DNA from: Holtermannia corniformis
Taxonomy: Eukaryota > Basidiomycota > Tremellomycetes > Holtermanniales
Direction of reading: 5' to 3'
DNA: 64,000 nt
NCBI GenBank assembly: GCA_001599935.1
Contig: BCIJ01000002.1
Span: 99,811 to 163,810, forward strand
Every line of letters starts with the position of its first letter. The first letter of the stretch is position 1. The notes beneath the pieces were generated by a model. That model saw only the letters and a list, made by a program, of their open reading frames with translations. It made no database searches and was not told where the DNA came from. Below are positions 58,580 through 64,000 of the stretch, in pieces. The position numbers and the translations under genes were made by a program.

Positions 58580-60101
58580 ATGGCGAAGGACCTCTTCTCA
58601 GTGCCAATCTTCTTCATCGTCTTCCGTAAGTCCCGCGCAGGGCTCGAGGGGCTTGCTGATGCTTCGCAGGTGAGACGGTGGAGGCCGCCATCATCGTCTC
58701 GTGCGTTGCAAGCTTCGCGCTGGATGTTGACTGACCCAACAGGGTGCTGCTCTCGTTTGTCGAGCAGCTCATGAGCACGGGCACCTACACCAAGTCGTCT
58801 ACTACCACTACCAACGATGCCCAGTTCAATGGTCAAACTGCCTCCGGCGAGGAGGTCCCCGCTAGCATTGCCGAAAACGACGGCCGCGTCAAGCAGATCA
58901 TTCGCCGCATGCGCATCCACATCTGGGCTGGTACCCTCATCGGTTTCGTGATTGCGCTCGCCATTGGCGCCGCCTTTATCGCTGTGGTATGTCTACGGCA
59001 ACACAAGAACCCCACTCACCCGCGTAGTTCTACACCAAGGTCACCGACTTGTGGGCCAAGACTGAACAGATCTGGGAAGGTGTCTTCAGCATCATCGCCG
59101 CCATCATCATCCTCATCATGGGCGTGGCGTTCATCAAGATGGACACTGCTCGCGTCAAGTGGCGCGTCAAGCTCGCCGATGCTTTCCAACAGTCCCACGC
59201 CGATCTCAACGACCACGAGAAGAAAAACGCTCGCGCTGGCAAGTGGGCTTTGTTCCTCCTGCCTCTCATCACTGTTTTGCGTGAGGGTCTCGAAGCCGTC
59301 GTCTTTGTCGGTGGTGTCTCTCTGTCAACCCAGGCTACCGCCATCCCCATCGCCGTCATTGTCGGTCTCATCGCTGGGGGCGTTGTCGGTACGTTTCTTC
59401 TTGCAATTGCGATCATCGCTGATCAACCCAGGTTTCCTCATCTACCGCACTGGTTCCAGCTCGACCCTCCACTGGTTCCTCGTCGTTTCAACCTGCCTTC
59501 TCTTCCTCGTCGGGGCCGGTCTCTTTTCCAAGGGCATCGGATACTTCCAATACTACCGCTTCGCTTCGGGTGTTGGCGGCGACGTCGCAGAGACAGGGGA
59601 TGGCACCGGCTCGTTTCAAGTTGCCGGGAATGTGTGAGTCCTCTTTCCTCTACCCCCTGCTGTCTTCTCCTGCTGCAACAACTGATCTCAAATCGACTAG
59701 CTTTCATTTGACCTACGGGAATCCTGAAGCCGGGGCGGTCACCTACAATGGTGGCTGGGGCCTGTTCCAAGCTATCCTGGTATGTGGGGGTAAAAACGAC
59801 GAAAGTATGAGTGTTAACGTTGCAGGGGTGGAACAACACTGCGACTCTAGGCTCAGTCCTCGGCTATGTCTTCTACTGGATCCTCATCATCGTCGTTCTC
59901 ATCTACCTGCGCTGGAAGGAGGGCCGTGTCGCTTTCTTCGGACGTACCAGTGCCGCTCACAAGCGCCGCGTCGCCCGCCGCGAGCAGGTCGCCGACACCG
60001 TGGGCCACCCCGTTGAAAAGGTGGAGTCTTCGCAGGGCAGCAGCGACGCTCACAAAGGCCCGCTTGCGTCGCCTGCAGCCGCGCATGCGCTGGAGAAGTA
60101 G
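58580..60101 (+). CDS. FTR1: Ftr1-type high-affinity iron permease
   Basis: Plasma-membrane permease that takes up Fe(III) produced by a partner multicopper ferroxidase. The ATG at 58580 in CACC-ATG gives MAKDLFSVPIFFIVFR, joined by an intron to ETVEAAIIVSVLLSFVEQLM; this rebuilds the first iron-binding motif, RETVE. The second motif REGLE is in LLPLITVLREGLEAVVFVGG. Helices follow: LIGFVIALAIGAAFIAV, IIAAIIILIMGVAFIKMD, IPIAVIVGLIAGGVVG, LHWFLVVSTCLLFLVGAGLF and VLGYVFYWILIIVVLIYLRW. The conserved EGVFSIIAAI and YGNPEAG-type extracellular part are present. The cytosolic tail is Arg/Lys/Ala-rich and ends HALEK at 60101. Six introns or so of 45-60 nt. About 400 residues, usual for the family. 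No FET3-like gene lies within the window. Confidence 0.95.
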
Positions 60102-60342
60102 GCGTAGAATGATACCAAGGGTATATAGACGGTAGCCCGTCATGGGGGGTCATCATGCATTTCTTCAACTATACTGGAGACGCTTTGTGTGTCGAATGGC
60201 CAGAATGATCTGGCCGGTCGGCCCTCTTGCAGGGATCTGATGGAGGCTTCGCAGTCACATTGGGACGGCGCTGCGGGCGGGCGGAGGTGACGCTATGCTA
60301 TGCATCGTACCATACTAAATATACGTCAAGGGGAAGTGCAGT
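60102..60342. other. convergent 3' region after FTR1
   Basis: About 240 bases between two gene ends; nothing recognisable. Confidence 0.35.
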
Positions 60343-60642
60343 TTACCTGCCACTGCGCCTTGCCTGCTGAGCTCTGATAAGCTCATCGGCGGTCGCATCG
60401 TCCATTTCGTCGTCTGAGACCGCCGAGGTGGACGCCACGTTGCCATTCGTTAGCGGGTGGCCGTTTGTGGTCGCCGTCGTCCCAGTTGTCGTGGATGCGG
60501 TCGCAGCCGTGCCGTTTGTCGTGGCGTTTGTGTTGGTGGCAGCGGGACCCGTGCCGTTGGTTAGAACCCCGTTGGGCTGGACACCGTTGGTCTGCTGGGT
60601 GCCGTTAGTTTGCTGGGTGCCGTTGGTCTGCTGACTCGACAT
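60343..60642 (-). CDS. small Thr/Asn/Gly-repeat protein, unknown
   Basis: 99 residues from ATG 60642: MSSQQTNGTQQTNGTQQTNG and more TNG repeats, then SDDEMDDATADELIRAQQAR and RSGR stop. The body is low-complexity; the last 25 residues form an acidic helix with a basic end. No signal peptide or cysteine. The gene is opposite to FTR1, like the DYTVE gene on the other side. No family recognised. Confidence 0.5.
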   Translation of the reverse strand: MSSQQTNGTQQTNGTQQTNGVQPNGVLTNGTGPAATNTNATTNGTAATASTTTGTTATTNGHPLTNGNVASTSAVSDDEMDDATADELIRAQQARRSGR

Positions 60643-61738
60643 GCTGGACTGTTGAAGTGATGCTGATGGAGTACATCGAGGTGCGTGATCTTTATACTTT
60701 TTGGCCTTGGCGCTGCCCGCCAACCACCGTTTGACATAGCAAGCGCGGTAGGACGCCGCATCCTAACTGGAGTAGACCGAAAGCCTGAGTGCTGCAGTTA
60801 CACAGGATCACACAATAAAGTGGGCTCAGTTTCGGTGAGCATAGCGGAGATAGCTGCCCAATGGGCCGTTGCCGTGCAGCGCTGACTAACCCAACCCTCC
60901 TGCCAGCTCAAAGGAGGTACCCAGGTTGACTCACAATGCCACCGACGACTGCGTGATTTCTAGTACGCGGAACCGTACTTCGGCTCCAAAGGGTCTCCGG
61001 GGCCCTGGTCGCATCATCTGAAGGTGCGCAGGCTCTCACGGCATCGGACAAAGGAGTTTGCCGATGTAGGAGAGATATCGACAGCTCCGTACGCGGAATA
61101 TGGTCGAATGGCAGCCGTGAGCGTGATGGATTGGTGTTCGCGCTTGACTGATCGGAAGTCAGGCCGTGCCACCATGTGTTAGGACGACGTGGTGGCTAGC
61201 GAACGTGGGAGGCTACCTAAGACGCGGTGGCAAATGGGGACCAGTGGCAAGCGGCTCAAGCGAGACTGGAGGTGATCGAGGACGCACGGGTTCAGAAGAT
61301 TGCGCTTGTTCGACTCTATACGCATGGATCGCCAGCGCAGACAATAGCCATCGTCGTGCAGTCCGCACAGGTGTTGCGCAAACATGGGCAGAGCGCGGAG
61401 ATCATACAAGACACCCACTTCGTGCTGGGGTCAAGGTCGGTCACCAGTACAGTTAGTGGATCCACCTGCGTAGCGGGGGCTGGGGGATAGCGTCTGAGAC
61501 GCAGGCCACAGGCGCGGCCACGCAGAGACGGTACATGCAAGATATGACAGACAGTCACGTATGATTGATCTTTGCGATAGCGCAGCCCAGGACTGACTGA
61601 ACTCACTTGAGCTGCGCTCACCACGACGGATGAATCAGCTGTCGACTGGCGGCACTCGTCATGGCTCTACGGCTGCCCCTACTGACGCAAACAACGCAGT
61701 GTCGGAACTCGGCTCTCCGCATTTACGCCATCCGCAAG
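60643..61738. other. mostly non-coding stretch
   Basis: About 1.1 kb. A frame at 61227-61490 (plus strand) opens with GTG, has no family resemblance and is not called. No RNA gene or repeat stands out. Confidence 0.35.
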
Positions 61739-61891
61739 CTAGCCGTTGCTGTGATGTCGTGGCGGCTGAGCACTAGCATCAAGGAGCTTATGCAGCTTAT
61801 TGTGCTCAATGTCCTTGGCGGTAGAGAGCGTGAGAAGATTCTCCGGGTTCCACACGCCGCCCTTGCCGGCGCCCTTACGAGCGACGGCCAT
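61739..61891 (-). CDS. possible 50-residue protein
   Basis: ATG at 61891 gives MAVARKGAGKGGVWNPENLL and KDIEHNKLHKLLDASAQPP. A longer frame upstream carries a splice-acceptor-like CTCTTACAG, so this may be a last exon. No family recognised. The codon pattern looks ordered, but support is thin. Confidence 0.3.
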   Translation of the reverse strand: MAVARKGAGKGGVWNPENLLTLSTAKDIEHNKLHKLLDASAQPPRHHSNG

Positions 61892-61968
61892 CGTGAGAGG
61901 CGCCGACGGAGTGCTCTTGCGCGAAAGCTTGAGGAGCTTATGCAGTATTCTGTAAGAGCACGATCGAC

Positions 61969-62214
61969 ATGACATCGGACGACGAGACAGTCGTAGCTGT
62001 TGATGTGCGACCAGGTTGCTTCGTCGACGTTGCAAGGGCACGTCAGGTCGGTGAAAGCGTCCGAGAGGAAGATCAAGCGATCCGTTTCGGCGCCTCGATT
62101 GTCAGGTTCGAGGACGCCGCAGTCGAGCAGCTAGGCGAACCCATCGAGCCCGATAACATCGGATCGGCTCTTGAACTCTCTTTGTCAGAGCTCATCTTGT
62201 CACTGGAGCGTTAA
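61969..62214 (+). CDS. possible small acidic protein, unknown
   Basis: 81 residues from ATG 61969: MTSDDETVVAVDVRPGCFVD, later AIRFGASIVRFEDAAVEQLG and ending ALELSLSELILSLER. Amphipathic C-terminal helix. No family recognised. It diverges from the possible minus-strand gene with under 80 bases between starts. Confidence 0.35.
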   Translation: MTSDDETVVAVDVRPGCFVDVARARQVGESVREEDQAIRFGASIVRFEDAAVEQLGEPIEPDNIGSALELSLSELILSLER

Positions 62215-62282
62215 GATGAAGCTGAAGGCGTGCGCACAGACAAACCCTTGTGCCGGCGGACCTCCGACAAGACTCCGGTAAG

Positions 62283-62329
62283 ATCGGACTCCGATGAACT
62301 CGGACTCCGATGGACTCGGACTCCGGTGG
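62283..62329. repeat. short tandem repeat (GGACTCGGACTCCGATG type)
   Basis: Three degenerate copies of a 15-base unit around CGGACTCCG(A/G)TG. It lies about 80 bases before the start of the F-box-like gene at 62406 and could be part of its promoter. Confidence 0.75.
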
Positions 62330-62405
62330 GCTGGTCTGTGCGTCCCTCTGGAGTCATCCTTTCTGCGTCCAACACCTAGTCAAGCCTCCCTGATCAAGCT
62401 GAACC

Positions 62406-63182
62406 ATGTCTGCAGCTGTTGCACCACCGAGTTATCTATCAAACGTTCGTGATTCAGCATGCGCGCCCACGTGTTTATCGTTGGCAGAGCTGACCAGACC
62501 GCAGGCCCCGTCATCGGCGGTAGCCAGCGTCTTTGCCAATGTCGAACTGTTCGACCTGATCCTCGAGCACTTGGTCCCCGTCTCGATTTGTTTCCATCTC
62601 TACTGCAAAGATACGAATCCGGCGATCAATCAATCGAGCACAGCCAAGTCGTTGCCGTCTATCGTCGTCATCAAGCGGATCTATGCTCGCGACAACATCG
62701 ACAGGGCTGCAAAGGCCTCACTCTTCTCCTCGTATCTCGAGTCATGTCCGCACTGGCCCAATGTTGGCATCAGACATGCGGAAAAGCCCGGCGAGGACAC
62801 GGAGAGGCAGGAGCTAGGCTCGCACTTCCCCTCCGTTCGCGAGCAACTTTGTGCGATCGAGTCTCTCAGTGCACTGCGTGATCTCAAGGTGCTCGGTATC
62901 TGGCACCATGAAGAAGCCATCGACCATGACTGGCCGTGGGACCACGTCAGAGGCAAATGGTGTAGCCGCGAGGAGGCTGTCAAAGACAATGTCGTACCCC
63001 CCTGTTTGGGGGAAAGACAAGACTCACAGTTGATCAATGATGCATATCTAACAAGTCGATGCATATCTCACAATCACGCAGCCAATCACAATTGGAAAAC
63101 TTTTTCATCCGAGCGAGAGAACCGTCGAACTTGCGGGCGAGGCACTGCTTTGTGTGAGTGTAGAGTCGACCGAGTCGTATAA
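62406..63182 (+). CDS. possible F-box-like protein
   Basis: ATG at 62406 in ACC-ATG: MSAAVAPPSYLSN. A 60-nt intron without a stop (GTTCGTG to CTGACCAGACCGCAG) seems to follow and would join APSSAVASVFANVELFDLIL, whose FANVELFDLILEHL matches the first helix of an F-box. Downstream residues include SLFSSYLESCPHWPNVGIRH and ALRDLKVLGIWHHEEAIDHD, as in F-box/leucine-rich-like fungal proteins. The frame runs to 63182 but probably contains more small introns, so the C-terminus is uncertain. F-box proteins choose substrates for SCF ubiquitin ligases. It faces the next gene with only 6 bases between stops. Confidence 0.45.
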   Translation: MSAAVAPPSYLSNVRDSACAPTCLSLAELTRPQAPSSAVASVFANVELFDLILEHLVPVSICFHLYCKDTNPAINQSSTAKSLPSIVVIKRIYARDNIDRAAKASLFSSYLESCPHWPNVGIRHAEKPGEDTERQELGSHFPSVREQLCAIESLSALRDLKVLGIWHHEEAIDHDWPWDHVRGKWCSREEAVKDNVVPPCLGERQDSQLINDAYLTSRCISHNHAANHNWKTFSSERENRRTCGRGTALCECRVDRVV

Positions 63183-63188
63183 ATGTAC

Positions 63189-63911
63189 TCAGATGCCCCA
63201 TGGGTCCAAACATGCTTTCGAGTGCGTGACCACTTCGTAGGGCACGCCTAGACCCTCTAGCTCCCTCGTCATGTCACAAATTGCAGTGCGCTCGTCCTCG
63301 TCAAACATCATGCGGAGAGGGTTCCATGCAACATGGGAGATTCGAACTTCTTTGATCGCGAACGTCTGGCAATTCACGAGCTTCTTGACCGTCGTAGCCA
63401 CGAGTTGCAAGTTTGCGCGCTGGTGCGTGCTGCTGACCTTGAGGAGCCGGACTCACAAGCGCACCGGCTGCTGACTGACAAACGTCGGCGGAATCGTCGA
63501 GCCGTTGAAGTCCAGGATGATGTACAAGGTCTGCAGTCGGTTCGGAAGCCTGATAGTGGGATCGGCACGGTTTTGAGCGAGCTCGAGCGAAAGGGTTGTC
63601 AAGTGGGGCGCCAACGCGAGCACGACTGACAACCGTGTCGCGGGCAGACGTCCAGGGCACATGAGTCGCCAATCGAGTGGATGCTTATTGGTGGAATCTG
63701 ACGTCCCTGCGCTCCTTGCGCACGACGCCCCTCGCGACCACAGCAGCGCTCTCACGACCATTTTGTCGACCCGGTTGTAGAAGGAGAGGCCAGGTTGGAA
63801 GGTTGCACAAATGTCACTTATATGGTTGAACGGGCCCATGGCCGTTAGCAGTGAATGTACAATCGGGGAGGCACAAGTCATTGGTGCATCACTACTATAC
63901 ACTTTCTTCAT
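63189..63911 (-). CDS. possible F-box/LRR-like protein
   Basis: Two exons at least. The first runs from ATG 63911 (MKKVYSSDAPMTCASPIVHS) through HISDICATFQPGLSFYNRVD, MVVRALLWSRGAS and LALAPHLTTLSLELAQN, with LQTLYIILDFNG. A small intron, donor GTCAGTCAGC, leads to LVATTVKKLVNCQTFAIKEV and WNPLRMMFDEDERTAICDMT, ending SKACLDPWGI at 63189. LALAPHLTTLSL and LVNCQTFAIKEV look like leucine-rich segments of fungal F-box proteins. No complete F-box is visible at the N-terminus; the start may lie in an unseen upstream exon. Confidence 0.45.
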
Positions 63912-63927
63912 CTAAGTCTATAGGCAT

Positions 63928-64000
63928 CTAGAGCTTGTCGGCATACTTCGAGCGGGTGCGGAGCGCGAGACCGTAGCGCTTGATAGACTGGTAATGGTTA
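63928..64000 (-). CDS. 3' end of a further minus-strand gene (partial)
   Basis: The last 24 codons read NHYQSIKRYGLALRTRSKYA then DKL and stop at 63928-63930. It is basic and helical, with no stop up to the window edge. The family cannot be named from so little. The gap to the F-box/LRR-like ATG is only 16 bases, so either that start is wrong or the two transcripts nearly abut. Confidence 0.55.
   Translation of the reverse strand, partial: NHYQSIKRYGLALRTRSKYADKL

Noticed and set aside
61227..61490. Plus-strand frame with the helical segment QAAQARLEVIEDARVQKIAL
   Set aside because: Starts with GTG, no promoter or splice support, no family match. Kept as non-coding.

Overview
This is nuclear DNA from a compact, intron-rich fungus, most likely a basidiomycete. 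Nearly every gene is cut by several introns of about 42-70 nt with GT-AG ends and a CTGAC/CTAAC-like branch site 10-20 nt before the acceptor. Genes lie tens to a few hundred bases apart on both strands, and many start in a CACC-ATG type context. The proteins (fungal tri-functional tRNA ligase, Ftr1-type iron permease, mitochondrial Lon, Smc6, Rtp1/Tango6, Ufd4-type HECT ligase) are fungal. I cannot name the species. No phage, plasmid, CRISPR, rRNA or tRNA gene was found, and no intact transposon.

Layout. 0.6-3.3 kb (+) MATE transporter; 3.4-5.4 (-) membrane-anchored GH16 glucanase; 5.8-12.5 (-) Ufd4/TRIP12-type HECT ubiquitin ligase; 13.2-16.2 (+) tRNA ligase; 16.3-17.3 (-) RNase III-like protein; 18.0-19.9 (+) MFS transporter; 20.2-21.3 (-) mitochondrial ribosomal protein bL17; 21.5-24.9 (+) mitochondrial acyl carrier protein; 25.1-29.7 (-) DDT/WHIM chromatin protein; 29.9-33.1 (+) Atx1 copper chaperone; 33.7-35.6 (+) mitochondrial PP2C phosphatase; 35.6-40.0 (-) Smc6; 40.3-44.3 (-) mitochondrial Lon; 45.0-46.1 (+) two small unknown genes; 46.5-49.4 (-) two-RRM RNA-binding protein; 49.8-53.4 (-) Rtp1/Tango6; 54.1-57.4 low-complexity unknown genes; 58.6-60.1 (+) Ftr1 iron permease; 60.3-64.0 small unknown genes, two F-box/LRR-like genes facing each other, and the 3' end of one more gene at the right edge.

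The most unusual feature is between 21.9 and 33.0 kb. Three consecutive genes (ACP1, the DDT/WHIM gene and ATX1) each carry one giant intron of about 2.9, 2.5 and 2.5 kb, while almost every other intron seen in the window is near 50 nt. The exons on both sides keep frame and protein-family continuity. The intron interiors contain no recognisable gene and show only degenerate short repeats and one imperfect hairpin. Genes just outside this block return to tiny introns.

Several genes are mitochondrial: bL17m and ACP1 share one divergent promoter, and the PP2C and Lon genes lie further along. Atx1 and Ftr1 belong to the same copper-dependent iron uptake route but are 25 kb apart, and no multicopper ferroxidase is visible beside Ftr1. 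Gene ends are inferred from reading frames and splice motifs by eye. Exon boundaries given explicitly are the better-supported ones; N-termini of the two-RRM, RNase III and F-box genes are the least certain.
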